Shown here piece by piece: positions 34,447-43,470 of a DNA stretch of 64,000 nt (the stretch's first letter is position 1; every line of letters starts with the position of its first letter). Made by a program: the position numbers and the translations under genes. The DNA comes from Alkalinema pantanalense (GTDB lineage: Bacteria; Cyanobacteriota; Cyanobacteriia; Leptolyngbyales; Leptolyngbyaceae), in NCBI RefSeq assembly GCF_050753345.1, contig NZ_JBLZFX010000022.1, forward strand, positions 1 to 64,000, written 5' to 3'. The notes under the pieces are model-generated. The model worked only from the letters and a program-made list of their open reading frames with translations, had not been told where the DNA came from and did no database searches.

Positions 34447-35853
34447 ATGTTAGAGAATTTTTCAGGTGAGAATTTTTCCACCGTCGCCTACATTGTGGCA
34501 AGTGCGTTATTCATCCTCAGCTTGGGTGGCCTCGCGAACCAAGAAACGGCTAAGCGCGGGAACTGGTTTGGCATTGCGGGAATGGCGATCGCATTTTTGG
34601 CGACGATGCTCCAGAGTGATCCCGCTAGCTATGGCGTGTTGCTGACTGTGATTGTGCCGGGGGCGATCGTGGGATCGATCTTGGCGGCGCGGGTGGCCAT
34701 GACCGAAATGCCGGAACTGGTGGCCATGCTGCATAGTTTTGTCGGCTTGGCGGCGGTACTGGTGGGGGTGGGTAATTTCCTTTACCCCAGTGAATTGACA
34801 GGGGTAGAAGCGACGATCCATGAGATCGAAATCTACATTGGCATTTTCATCGGAGCCGTCACCTTTACCGGGTCGATCGTGGCCTTTGGCAAATTGCGCG
34901 GTGTGGTCAGTAGCAAACCGTTGATGCTGCCCGCCCGCCATGGCTTGAATCTAGCGATGTTGGCGGCGACGATCGCTTTGGGCTACTGGTTCATGACAGG
35001 GGGCGGCTTGAATCCGTTGCTGATTATGGCGGCGATCGCGGGGGTTCTGGGGGTACACCTGGTGATGGCGATCGGGGGCGCTGATATGCCCGTGGTGATC
35101 TCGATGCTGAACAGCTATTCCGGCTGGGCGGCGGCGGCGGCAGGTTTCATGCTGTCCAACGACTTGCTGATTATTACGGGAGCGTTGGTGGGTAGCAGTG
35201 GCGCGATCCTGAGCTACATCATGTGTCGGGCGATGAATCGATCGTTCATTAGCGTCATTCTGGGGGGCTTTGGAACGGGATCGGGAACTGCTAGTTCAGC
35301 AGGGATTCAAGGGGAAGCGACGGAAATTTCCGTGGAAGACACGGTGGAACTGTTGGAGAATGCCAGCAGCGTGATCATTGTGCCGGGGTACGGCATGGCC
35401 GTGGCGCAGGCGCAGCACCCCATTGCTGACCTGACTCGCAGTCTGCGCGATCGGGGAGTCAACGTCCGCTTTGGCATTCACCCGGTGGCAGGTCGCTTAC
35501 CGGGTCATATGAATGTGCTGTTGGCTGAAGCCAATGTGCCCTACGACATTGTGTTGGAGATGGAAGAAATCAACGAAGATTTCCCCGAAACCGATGTGGT
35601 GCTGGTGATTGGGGCCAATGATACGGTGAACCCCAGTGCTGAAGAAGATCCCAATAGCCCGATCGCGGGAATGCCTGTCCTGGAAGTCTGGAAGGCGAAA
35701 ACCGTCGTCGTGATGAAGCGCAGTTTGGCCAGTGGCTATGCAGGGGTCGAAAATCCGTTGTTCTTCAAGGAAAACAGTCGGATGCTGTTTGGAGATGCCC
35801 GCAAGGTGGCGGATGCCATTCTGACTCGGATGCGGCAACTGGTCGCAGCGTAA
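34447..35853 (+). CDS. pntB: NAD(P) transhydrogenase subunit beta
   Basis: 468-aa subunit beta. About eight or nine membrane segments (about 10-270) form most of the proton channel with pntA; the soluble NADP(H)-binding domain (about 290-465) carries VIIVPGYGMAVAQAQH, VRFGIHPVAGRLPGHMNVLL and VVLVIGANDTVNP. Complete, normal length, 12 bp from pntA, so the two form an operon. Downstream are a dispersed repeat and a hairpin. Confidence 0.97.
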   Translation: MLENFSGENFSTVAYIVASALFILSLGGLANQETAKRGNWFGIAGMAIAFLATMLQSDPASYGVLLTVIVPGAIVGSILAARVAMTEMPELVAMLHSFVGLAAVLVGVGNFLYPSELTGVEATIHEIEIYIGIFIGAVTFTGSIVAFGKLRGVVSSKPLMLPARHGLNLAMLAATIALGYWFMTGGGLNPLLIMAAIAGVLGVHLVMAIGGADMPVVISMLNSYSGWAAAAAGFMLSNDLLIITGALVGSSGAILSYIMCRAMNRSFISVILGGFGTGSGTASSAGIQGEATEISVEDTVELLENASSVIIVPGYGMAVAQAQHPIADLTRSLRDRGVNVRFGIHPVAGRLPGHMNVLLAEANVPYDIVLEMEEINEDFPETDVVLVIGANDTVNPSAEEDPNSPIAGMPVLEVWKAKTVVVMKRSLASGYAGVENPLFFKENSRMLFGDARKVADAILTRMRQLVAA

Positions 35854-35914
35854 CGTTCTACGCTTGAGGGGAAATTCCCCAGTTAGGACAATCTTATTTT
35901 TGATCGCCAGCCAT

Positions 35915-35996
35915 CCGATCCCCCTAAATCCCCCTTAAAAAGGGGGACTTTGAGAAAATTTGGTCAAATTCTCTATTTTTAAGGGGAATGGGGATT
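35915..35996. repeat. Dispersed C/G-rich repeat with inverted ends
   Basis: About 82 bp: ATCCCCCTAAATCCCCCTT ... AAGGGGAATGGGGAT form imperfect terminal inverted repeats, with an inner CCCCCTTAAAAAGGGGG hairpin. This type of sequence is common between cyanobacterial genes. A broken relative is at 23531. Confidence 0.7.
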
Positions 35997-36026
35997 TACT
36001 ATAAGTTTGCTGAAATTTGCTGATCA

Positions 36027-36054
36027 ACGCTGGGGATGTGAAAATTCCCAGCGT
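36027..36054 (+). terminator. Hairpin, possible terminator of pntAB
   Basis: Perfect 8-bp stem ACGCTGGG/CCCAGCGT with a 12-nt loop, followed by TTGTGTTG, only weakly T-rich. It sits between the convergent pntB and GT-C genes. Plausible but not strong. Confidence 0.4.
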
Positions 36055-36089
36055 TTGTGTTGAGGGCTTTTGTGTCAAGATGTGCAGCC

Positions 36090-37946
36090 TTAGCGAGTCG
36101 CTAGATCGCAGCGATAGCCCTGGTAGGGAATGCCGATGCGATCGTAGCGTTGGGGATCCCGTTGGCAGGATTGGGGATTCCTGGCCGAGCCAAGAGCTAG
36201 GGTTTCAGGAAAGTCCGATCGGCGGAGACCGGGAGCAATAATCCACAAAATATCTGTAGGGGGCAGTTGGGTGAGGTTTTTCCACAACTGTGGATAACCT
36301 TGGGAACTGTTGAGAAATGCGAATTTTCCCGTTAATAGGTTGTCCAATCTCGGGGATCCCCGATCGCTCCCATTAACCCGATTTTGTTCCTGTTCCAGAG
36401 CCAAGGCAAAGCTTAACCCCAACGCCATTTCCTGCCAGGTTTGGTAGCCCATCACGACTTGGATCGTTGCTTGTGGGGCATCGGCTTGCATCATCCTTTG
36501 CGCAACGAGATTGGGCTGATAGGGTTTTTGAAAGACGCCATTGAAAACCACACAGAGACTGCTGAGGAATCCGACAACCAGCACGATCGCCGCTGGGGAT
36601 TTCAGCAAACTTCTCCAGCGAGGGCGTGGCGTGGTTGGTGGCAATGGCTCCCGCGATTGACGAGGTAACGATTGCATCGCTAACCCCGCCGCCAGCAATA
36701 CACAAATCGCTGGGTAATAGATGAAGTTGTAGCGCGGCACATGGGTGAGATCCTTTTGCAGCAAAATCGCGATCGCCCAAAATTCTGCGACCACTGCCGC
36801 AATAAATCCTCCCAGCACTAATAAACTGCCCTGTAGCTCAGGAATCTGCCCAATTTTTTGCCAGCCCTGCCACAGTTGCCGAGCCAGCCAGATGCTAAAG
36901 GCCACAACCAACAGCACCATGGGAATTTGCCAACTGATTGGGTTGCCCTCCACCGGGGGCGAAATCACCATCAGCGACCACCCGATCGGCAGGTAATAGA
37001 GCGGCACGATCACACTCAACAAAGGTGGGATACTATCGTTCAGCCAATCGGTTTCTGGGCGGGTCATGTGGCTGATAAAAGTGGGTAGCCAAGGGCCAAT
37101 GATCCCCAACAATCCCAAAGATGCAAGGAAGATGCCCTGTGGTTGGGTTCCAGTCACGAAGGTGGGCCAGAAGCTTGAGAATTGGTATTTTTGGGGATAG
37201 TTGGTCGATCGTCGTTCTAATTGAGCGCTGATCCACCGTGTGCCTAGCAAAGCAATCCCTTGGGCGATCGTGGCTAGGATGCAGAAATAGTGAATATAAA
37301 ACCCAACGCCATTTAGTAACACCCAACTAATCCAAGCATTGCGGTTACTGCGGCCCTGTTCAAAATTCTGCTGGATCTGCACCAGCGCTAGCAGCGCTAA
37401 GGTAATCACCACCATGGGCAGCGTGTAGTGGCGTGCCTCCTGGGAGAGGTAAACCGCAAAGGGAGAAACCGCCATACAAGCCGCCGCCATCAAGCCTGTC
37501 CGGCGGCCAAAGGCACTGCGTCCCAGGCCGTAGACCGCTCCGATCGCCCCAATGCCGAGCAATACAGGCAGCGATCGCAACTCCCACGACAGATTACCCG
37601 CCAGCGGTGCTTGCCACGCTTGCAGGAAGGGTTGTAAAACATTCAGCCAGGAATGCAGCCAACAAAAAAATAAGGGTGGATGGACGGATTGGGTGGCAAC
37701 GGTTTGCGCGATCGCACCGCAGGTGGTTTCGGGTTGCAGGGTAAACAACTGGGCAAGCTGCGTCAGCCCCACGGCTTGGCCCACCGGAACCTCATCATAG
37801 GTATGCCCTAGACTGAACAGTGCTGTAATTACCTCATCCATCCACAGGGGTTTACCGTCCAGATTGAGCAGACGCAGTCCCGTTCCCAGGAGCAGCACGA
37901 TCGCAAGTAACCAAAAGTGAAACCAAGGGATGCGGGAAACGTTCAT
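36090..37946 (-). CDS. GT-C (family 39-like) membrane glycosyltransferase
   Basis: 618-aa polytopic membrane protein. After the first membrane segment comes the catalytic acidic loop LWMDEVITALF (about 33-43), characteristic of GT-C enzymes of the dolichyl/undecaprenyl-phosphate-mannose type; about ten to twelve further hydrophobic stretches follow and a soluble C-terminal part (about 470-618). Such enzymes move a sugar from a polyprenyl-phosphate donor to a protein or glycan on the outer side. Donor and acceptor cannot be read from sequence. It is isolated, convergent with pntB and divergent from coaE. Confidence 0.85.
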   Translation of the reverse strand: MNVSRIPWFHFWLLAIVLLLGTGLRLLNLDGKPLWMDEVITALFSLGHTYDEVPVGQAVGLTQLAQLFTLQPETTCGAIAQTVATQSVHPPLFFCWLHSWLNVLQPFLQAWQAPLAGNLSWELRSLPVLLGIGAIGAVYGLGRSAFGRRTGLMAAACMAVSPFAVYLSQEARHYTLPMVVITLALLALVQIQQNFEQGRSNRNAWISWVLLNGVGFYIHYFCILATIAQGIALLGTRWISAQLERRSTNYPQKYQFSSFWPTFVTGTQPQGIFLASLGLLGIIGPWLPTFISHMTRPETDWLNDSIPPLLSVIVPLYYLPIGWSLMVISPPVEGNPISWQIPMVLLVVAFSIWLARQLWQGWQKIGQIPELQGSLLVLGGFIAAVVAEFWAIAILLQKDLTHVPRYNFIYYPAICVLLAAGLAMQSLPRQSREPLPPTTPRPRWRSLLKSPAAIVLVVGFLSSLCVVFNGVFQKPYQPNLVAQRMMQADAPQATIQVVMGYQTWQEMALGLSFALALEQEQNRVNGSDRGSPRLDNLLTGKFAFLNSSQGYPQLWKNLTQLPPTDILWIIAPGLRRSDFPETLALGSARNPQSCQRDPQRYDRIGIPYQGYRCDLATR

Positions 37947-38040
37947 TGCTCTAAACTAGCCACCAGACCGAAAGAATCTCTCCCTATTGAACCATGGGGG
38001 CGTTTTCTAGCCCGGTTTTGCCCTAATTGACCTACTGAAA

Positions 38041-38724
38041 ATGCCCCGTTCGTCCACTGCTGCGGTGAATCCACTCCCCCAGTCTTCTAACTCCCATTCC
38101 CGCACTCCCCGAGTTGTTGGCCTGACGGGGGGAATTGCCATGGGAAAAACAACAGTATCTAATTACTTGGCGCAGGTGCATCAGTTGCCTGTGTTAGATG
38201 CAGATCTCTATGCCCGAGAAGCAGTTGCTCCAGGGAGTTCAATTCTGGCCGCGATCACCGATCGCTATGGTTCGACAATCCTGAATCCCGACGGCAGCCT
38301 CGATCGCAAACAATTGGGCACAATTATCTTTACGCAACCCCAGGAACGGCAGTGGATAGAGCATCAGATCCATCCCTTTGTGCGGCAACGCTTGCAGGCC
38401 GATCGGGACGCCCATCTACAGGTCGATCCCAAACGACCAGTAGTATTGGTTATTCCCCTACTGTTTGAGGCCGCAATGACCGATCTTGTGACGGAAATTT
38501 GGGTGATATACTGCCCCCGAGACCGTCAGATTCAGCGACTGATGGAGCGAGAAACCCTATCCTACGATCAGGCGATCGCCCGCGTCCAAAGTCAGATGGA
38601 TATCCAAGAAAAGTGCGATCGAGCGGATCTTGTGTTAGATAATTCTTTGACCATTGAGGGACTTTTTCAAGCAGTCGATCGGGCATTAACTAAGGGATCC
38701 AATCTCAGAAGTCTTAACCCCTAG
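38041..38724 (+). CDS. coaE: Dephospho-CoA kinase
   Basis: Last step of coenzyme A synthesis: ATP-dependent phosphorylation of the ribose 3'-OH of dephospho-CoA. 227 aa. P-loop GLTGGIAMGKTTVS (about 28-41), LDADLYAREAV (the DAD-like substrate region), PLLFEAAM and the YCPRDRQIQRLMERE lid region. The first 20 residues are a polar extension; a later start is possible. Normal length otherwise. Confidence 0.95.
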   Translation: MPRSSTAAVNPLPQSSNSHSRTPRVVGLTGGIAMGKTTVSNYLAQVHQLPVLDADLYAREAVAPGSSILAAITDRYGSTILNPDGSLDRKQLGTIIFTQPQERQWIEHQIHPFVRQRLQADRDAHLQVDPKRPVVLVIPLLFEAAMTDLVTEIWVIYCPRDRQIQRLMERETLSYDQAIARVQSQMDIQEKCDRADLVLDNSLTIEGLFQAVDRALTKGSNLRSLNP

Positions 38725-38854
38725 ACTAACTCTAGATGTTTAAAAATCCCGTTCCAACCCCCCAACGACTAATACACTATCCCCCGATGACTAATACACT
38801 AGAACTTGTATTTTAGTGCTCTCTGCTTAACCCGTCTCATTTAGAGGAATCACT

Positions 38855-39430
38855 ATGGCCGCCACGCTAGAACAGATTGCCGGATATCTAGACGCCAAAG
38901 GCTGGAAGTATCGCCTAGAGGCGGACGAGTCTCGCATCATTACTGGCGTCTATGCGGAAAATGTCGAGCAATTTCTGATCGTGATTCAACTCGATGAGGA
39001 TGGCGAGTTTTTTGAAATCTATGCACCCCGCGTTTTAACCGGAATTAAGGATCACCCCCACAAAGACGCAATTCTGCAAACAATGCTGTGTATTTCCTGG
39101 GAAACCAAGATGTTGCAGTGGGAATATGATCCCTCCGATGGAGAAATTCGCGCCATTATTGAGTTTCCCCTGGAAGATGCTGAATTGACGGAACGACAGT
39201 TTAACCGCTGTCTCTATAGCTTGGTGCAATTGGTGGATGAATTGGCGTTGCCTCGCCTGCAAGCGGTGATGGAAACAGGAGAAGATCCCGGAGATTTAGA
39301 GGAAGGCGAACGATTACTGCTACAACTCCAACAGGAAGCTCCGGGATTATTAACGATGTTGGAAAAGGCCATGGAAGCACGCAAGCGGCGGGGGCGTGTT
39401 TCACCTTCGGAGGAATTGGACGACCTGTAG
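38855..39430 (+). CDS. YbjN domain protein
   Basis: 191 aa. A YbjN-type fold (about 1-145, similar to type III secretion chaperones), with AENVEQFLIVIQLDEDGEFF and a helical end (LEEGERLLLQLQQEAPGLL); the last 25 residues are basic then acidic. Cytosolic. Function unknown; regulatory or chaperone roles are proposed for the fold. The 130-bp gap before it holds two copies of GACTAATACACTA (38766 and 38788 region) that may include its promoter. Confidence 0.8.
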   Translation: MAATLEQIAGYLDAKGWKYRLEADESRIITGVYAENVEQFLIVIQLDEDGEFFEIYAPRVLTGIKDHPHKDAILQTMLCISWETKMLQWEYDPSDGEIRAIIEFPLEDAELTERQFNRCLYSLVQLVDELALPRLQAVMETGEDPGDLEEGERLLLQLQQEAPGLLTMLEKAMEARKRRGRVSPSEELDDL

Positions 39431-39462
39431 TCTTTCCTTCCCTTTGTGCAAGTTTCCGATCG

Positions 39463-40866
39463 CTAGTCTTCTTCGACTTCCCCTCCGACTACAACATTGC
39501 GGATTCGTAAGCTGGGGCCACCACAGCCCACGGCTAGGCCACTTTGTCCGCCCTTGCCACAGCCTCCTGACTCATCCCAGAAGAAGTCATCGCCAATGCC
39601 TTCAATGTCAGCCAGGGTTTGGAAGGCGTTGCCGGAGAGTGTAACATCCCGAACGGGTTCTGCCAGTTTGCCGTTACGAATCATCCAAGCTTCCCCAGCG
39701 GTGAACGTAAACATTTCACCGTTGGTCATGCCACCCAGCCAATTGCGAGCATAGACGCCTTCCTCGATGCCGCTGAAGAGATCCTGGACGGGCGTTTTGC
39801 CCCGTTCGATCCAGGTGTTGGTCATGCGGACGATCGGCGGATAGTGGTAGTTCAAGCAGCGGGCGTTGCCAGTGACCGTTTCACCTAACTTGCCAGCGGT
39901 TTCGCGGGAATGTAGTCGTCCTACCAGTACGCCGTCTTGGATCAGTTGGGTATTGGTCGCAGCAACGCCTTCATCGTCGTAGAAGTAGCTGCCCCGGTGC
40001 CCCGCGATCGCAGCTCCATCGAAAATCTGTAAATCCTCAGGGCCAAACCGGCGACCTAAGCTCATGGTTTCCAGTAAATCAGGATTTTCGTAGGCCATAT
40101 CTGCTTCTGACAGATGCCCAAATGCTTCATGGACAAATAGCCCGGTTAAGATTGGATCGATGACGACAGTATAGGTTCCCCCTTTGACCGATGGGAGAGA
40201 GAGAGCTTCGACTGCCCGCTTCGCTGCTCCCTGAACCTGCTCATCTAAGTTGGTCAAATCCTCAAATCGGCTCCGGGAACCGACGGTTTCTCGACCTGTT
40301 TGCACCAGTTCCCCCTGCCGTGCTGTGGCTGCAAAGCGCAGTTCCATGTCAGCCCAAGACTGCTCAATCAAAGTGCCTTCTGAGGTTACGAGCAAGGTTC
40401 GTTGGGTAATGTCGCCGTAGCGCACAGACAGAGTGGCAATTTTGGGATCGGCACTGCGTAGAATGTCACCGTAGTGCTGGCACAGTGATTTCTTCTGGGC
40501 AAGGGAAACGTTCCGAGGATCGCTACCTGTGAGGGGAAGGGTACAAACAGTTTGTATCGGCTCAATGGGTGCAAGAATCGTTTCTTCGGTGCCAACGAGT
40601 TTGGCCGCTGCGATCGCTTCTTCAATGCGTTCCACCAAAGTATCCAGTCGATTAAAACTGGCAAACCCCCAGCCACCACGATGGCAAACTCGGACTTGTC
40701 CCCCGATCGCGATTCCCTCGCTGAGGGTTTCAATTTTGCCACCGCGCAATAGAATATCTGACCCTTCAGACGACTCTAACCGAATGGCCAGATAATCCAC
40801 GCGGTTACGGTAGCGCTGAATGAGATTAGATAATCGATCGGCTTCGTGGTGCAGGGTGAAGGTCAT
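39463..40866 (-). CDS. tldD: TldD/PmbA metalloprotease family protein
   Basis: 467 aa from ATG 40866 (an upstream start at 40896 adds ten hydrophobic residues that look unnatural). The catalytic zinc motif HEAFGH (HEXXXH, about 245-250 in VHEAFGHLSEADMAYE) identifies TldD. In the TldD/TldE heterodimer, TldD carries this active site and degrades unfolded or modified peptides; the partner PmbA/TldE usually lies elsewhere in cyanobacteria and is absent here. The C-terminus is rich in Gly (GGCGKGGQSGLAVGCGGP), normal for the family. Confidence 0.93.
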   Translation of the reverse strand: MTFTLHHEADRLSNLIQRYRNRVDYLAIRLESSEGSDILLRGGKIETLSEGIAIGGQVRVCHRGGWGFASFNRLDTLVERIEEAIAAAKLVGTEETILAPIEPIQTVCTLPLTGSDPRNVSLAQKKSLCQHYGDILRSADPKIATLSVRYGDITQRTLLVTSEGTLIEQSWADMELRFAATARQGELVQTGRETVGSRSRFEDLTNLDEQVQGAAKRAVEALSLPSVKGGTYTVVIDPILTGLFVHEAFGHLSEADMAYENPDLLETMSLGRRFGPEDLQIFDGAAIAGHRGSYFYDDEGVAATNTQLIQDGVLVGRLHSRETAGKLGETVTGNARCLNYHYPPIVRMTNTWIERGKTPVQDLFSGIEEGVYARNWLGGMTNGEMFTFTAGEAWMIRNGKLAEPVRDVTLSGNAFQTLADIEGIGDDFFWDESGGCGKGGQSGLAVGCGGPSLRIRNVVVGGEVEED

Positions 40867-41057
40867 AGCGAGGCAAGAACAACCAATGAAGAACAATAAA
40901 TCCTGTCTTCATTGTGCTACCGATACTCAACCTACGCCAAATGTTAATTTCTATGGTTAAGAAATGTTTTAAGCTTCACCTGGCTGGTTAGGGTAACTAC
41001 TTAAGTGATCCCGCAATGGCTCCACTAATCGTGAAATTCCCGAGATCCTGAGACTTC

Positions 41058-41339
41058 CTAAACTAAGTCTTTTGAGTTGCGAAGGCGAATCAATTGGCGA
41101 CGCATTTTGGGAGAAGCGTTGACTTCTGACACTTCTTGAGCATTCACTGCCACTTGCAGGGGTTCTAAAAACTCATCGCTACCACAACTAAAGGCATCTA
41201 AGAGTATTTCCAGCAGTTGGTCTCGGTTGGACAAGACACCTCGTTCCTCAATCAGGCGAAACTTGAGATGTACTTCGCACTCGTATACGCCAACCTCTGG
41301 GGTCGCAGATTGATCATAATTCAGAGAATCGTACTGCAT
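41058..41339 (-). CDS. Small conserved cyanobacterial protein (Npun_R1517-like)
   Basis: 93 aa, acidic at the start and basic at the end. The core VGVYECEVHLKFRLIEERGVL, here VGVYECEVHL then KFRLIEERGVL, and the end MRRQLIRLRN resemble from memory a small family named after Nostoc punctiforme Npun_R1517, annotated as a heterocyst-differentiation regulator; this match is unverified. No DNA-binding motif is evident. It stands alone with a 720-bp gene-free stretch upstream. Confidence 0.65.
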   Translation of the reverse strand: MQYDSLNYDQSATPEVGVYECEVHLKFRLIEERGVLSNRDQLLEILLDAFSCGSDEFLEPLQVAVNAQEVSEVNASPKMRRQLIRLRNSKDLV

Positions 41340-42067
41340 AATCCAGCTTTATCCCTATCTGAGTAACGAGGGAGCAATTGACTCGGACTACCTATTTTGC
41401 TCCAAACCATTTATATGCGGCTTCCCTAGGATGTTAGTACCGTAATAACACCCATCTTTTAGAACAGTCATCCTATGAACAAATGATGAAGTTGGACGAT
41501 TGACGTGGCCTGAAATCACAGCTCAATCAATTCCTTAATTCCTTGGAAATGAGGAGTTTTAATGTTGTTTGCTTGCCAAGAAAAACAATCTTATACGGGT
41601 TCGAAAAAGTACCTTAAACTGAAACACGATCAAACCGATCAGGGGTTCCGTGCCTGATTTCTCAGGAGTTTCGTGTCTTGAGAACAAGGATTTTTGTAAT
41701 CTTTGGTGAAAATCGAAGTGATTTTTATTACCTTTCAATTCTTCCCATGTTGCTATGGGATTACGGAACCGCTGTCAAATAGGAATTTTTTTGTTCGAAA
41801 AAACAGGGGATTTCAGATAGATTTCATTTCTCAAATTGCTTCATTAATTCTTCAAAGATTCCGTATGCTTGACAGAAGATTGTGTTATTTAGTCTCTTGA
41901 TTCTGGGTTGTATCGGGAATCCTTTTGGAAGGAAAATCTTGCAATGCTTGATACAAAAGGCTTCTAGGATATTTTGAAAGACTACTGAAAAAATGGGGGA
42001 GACGAAATGTTGGTTTTTATACCGAGTGCAGCAGAATAGCCGATCTTGGCCGTTAATCTAGGGGAAT
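41340..42067. other. 728-bp interval with no convincing protein gene
   Basis: AT-rich compared with the surroundings. The small frames present lack coding character. Two adjacent hairpins at 41638-41684 followed by a T run suggest an untranslated RNA or a leader; otherwise I see nothing definite. Confidence 0.5.
41638..41695 (+). ncRNA. Candidate small RNA 3' end (double hairpin)
   Basis: Hairpin 1: ATCAGG/CCTGAT (41638-41658). Hairpin 2: TTCTCAGGA/TCTTGAGAA, 9 bp with one G-T pair, 8-nt loop (41659-41684), then six bases and TTTTT (41691-41695). The structure resembles a terminated small RNA, but no promoter or known family is recognised. Confidence 0.25.
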
Positions 42068-43291
42068 TTACTGAGCGATCGCATCTTCGACGGCATTTTG
42101 AACTCGATAGACTGGCAAGGTGAAATGGAAACAACTGCCTTGGTTAGGCACAGAATCGACCCAGATTTGGCCATAGTGGGCTCGGACAATCCGTTGGCAG
42201 AGAGATAGCCCAATGCCGTAGCCTTCTTGCTCTTCATCGCGCTGGAGTCGAAAATGATCTTCGAAAATCTGATTACATTGATCTTCTGGAATGCCTGGGC
42301 CGTTGTCACAGATGCTCACTTGAACCTTTTGGGTTGTGCGGTGGAGAACCGATAAGCTAATCGTGCCCTGGCAGGGGGTGTATTTGATGGCATTGTCTAA
42401 AAGATTAGTCAAGACTTGATGAATGCGACTGGCATCAGCATAGACTGGGGGCAAGTCAGAGGGAATGTCTAGTTCGAGGGTTTGCTGCTTTTGGGTGAGT
42501 CGATCGTGGAGATCGGTTACAACCTCCTGGCAAAGATTGGCGAGATCAACCTTAATTGGCCAAACATTTAAATCAGCACTAGAGCCACGGGCCGCTTGCA
42601 AAATATCGGTGATCATGCGATCAATAACACGAATTTGAGTGCGGGCATGCTTGAGCAACTGATTGACCAAGGCGGGTGTGAGGCGTGAGGGTTGGTTGGC
42701 TTGGGGTTTATTCCCCATTTCCAAGGTCTCAATGGCGATCGATGCAGCGGTTAAAGGGTTCCGTAAATCATGGGCCAGCATGGCAATAATTTGATCCTTA
42801 AATTGCAGCTTGGATCGCAATTCTTCAGTCTCCTGCTTGAGGCGGAAGACATCATCCGAAAGCTGCAGCATTTCGGCATATTGACTAATGGAAGGAATTT
42901 CGCGATTGAGGACTTTTTCGATCGCGAGACTCGCGGAAGCCTCTGTAGAATGACTGTTCCGGTTCTCGGCTAAAAATTCTTCCGTCGATCGTTGCCAGCG
43001 GGGCCACCAACTTTTGAGTTGGGCAATCAGGTTACTCCCTGCCAGGGTTTGTCGGGGGTCTGGATGCACTTTCACCAAAGCAGGCGTTGCGATTAGGCGG
43101 AAATGTTCAGCTAGGTAGGGTTGTTCACCCACATCAATGACTTGGAGATCAAAGGGACAAAGTGCTTCTAGTTCTTGCAGAAGCGATCGAATCTGCCGGA
43201 CTTGCTCCCTAGCAGTGGGGCGTTGATCCACGAACAGTAACAGTTGAAGTGGGGCGCTTTTCTGGGGTGAGACGTCGGGAGAAGCTGACAT
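42068..43291 (-). CDS. sasA: Adaptive-response sensory kinase SasA
   Basis: Circadian output histidine kinase, 407 aa from ATG 43291, which has an AGGGAGGA ribosome-binding site 8 bp upstream; the longer frame to 43444 would overlap the divergent gene. The N-terminal KaiB-like thioredoxin-fold domain (about 15-105: LQLLLFVDQRPTAREQVRQI, ATPALVKVHPDPRQTLAG) docks on KaiC. HisKA follows with the phosphoacceptor His in LAHDLRNPLTAAS (about 175) and HATPase (about 285-395: NLLDNAIKYTP, DNGPGIPEDQ, GYGIGLSLCQRIV). In cyanobacteria it signals to RpaA. The kai genes and rpaA are not in this window. Confidence 0.94.
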   Translation of the reverse strand: MSASPDVSPQKSAPLQLLLFVDQRPTAREQVRQIRSLLQELEALCPFDLQVIDVGEQPYLAEHFRLIATPALVKVHPDPRQTLAGSNLIAQLKSWWPRWQRSTEEFLAENRNSHSTEASASLAIEKVLNREIPSISQYAEMLQLSDDVFRLKQETEELRSKLQFKDQIIAMLAHDLRNPLTAASIAIETLEMGNKPQANQPSRLTPALVNQLLKHARTQIRVIDRMITDILQAARGSSADLNVWPIKVDLANLCQEVVTDLHDRLTQKQQTLELDIPSDLPPVYADASRIHQVLTNLLDNAIKYTPCQGTISLSVLHRTTQKVQVSICDNGPGIPEDQCNQIFEDHFRLQRDEEQEGYGIGLSLCQRIVRAHYGQIWVDSVPNQGSCFHFTLPVYRVQNAVEDAIAQ

Positions 43292-43470
43292 CGCGAAATC
43301 CTCCCTCATAAACATAGCAATCATACATTCCTTTACAGCAAAGGTAACGGATTGTGGACTGGTGAGGCAACTTTTCCGAGCCTGACCCTGTCCACAGCGT
43401 GTCCCATCACCTTGTAAAGTGGGAATTACAGAGTGAGAATACATTCAGCGAGTCAAGATCTACGGCACAA

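Noticed and set aside
41703..41900. 65-codon plus-strand frame in the gene-free interval
   Set aside because: No ribosome-binding site, Phe/Ile-rich composition from AT-rich DNA and no recognisable feature.
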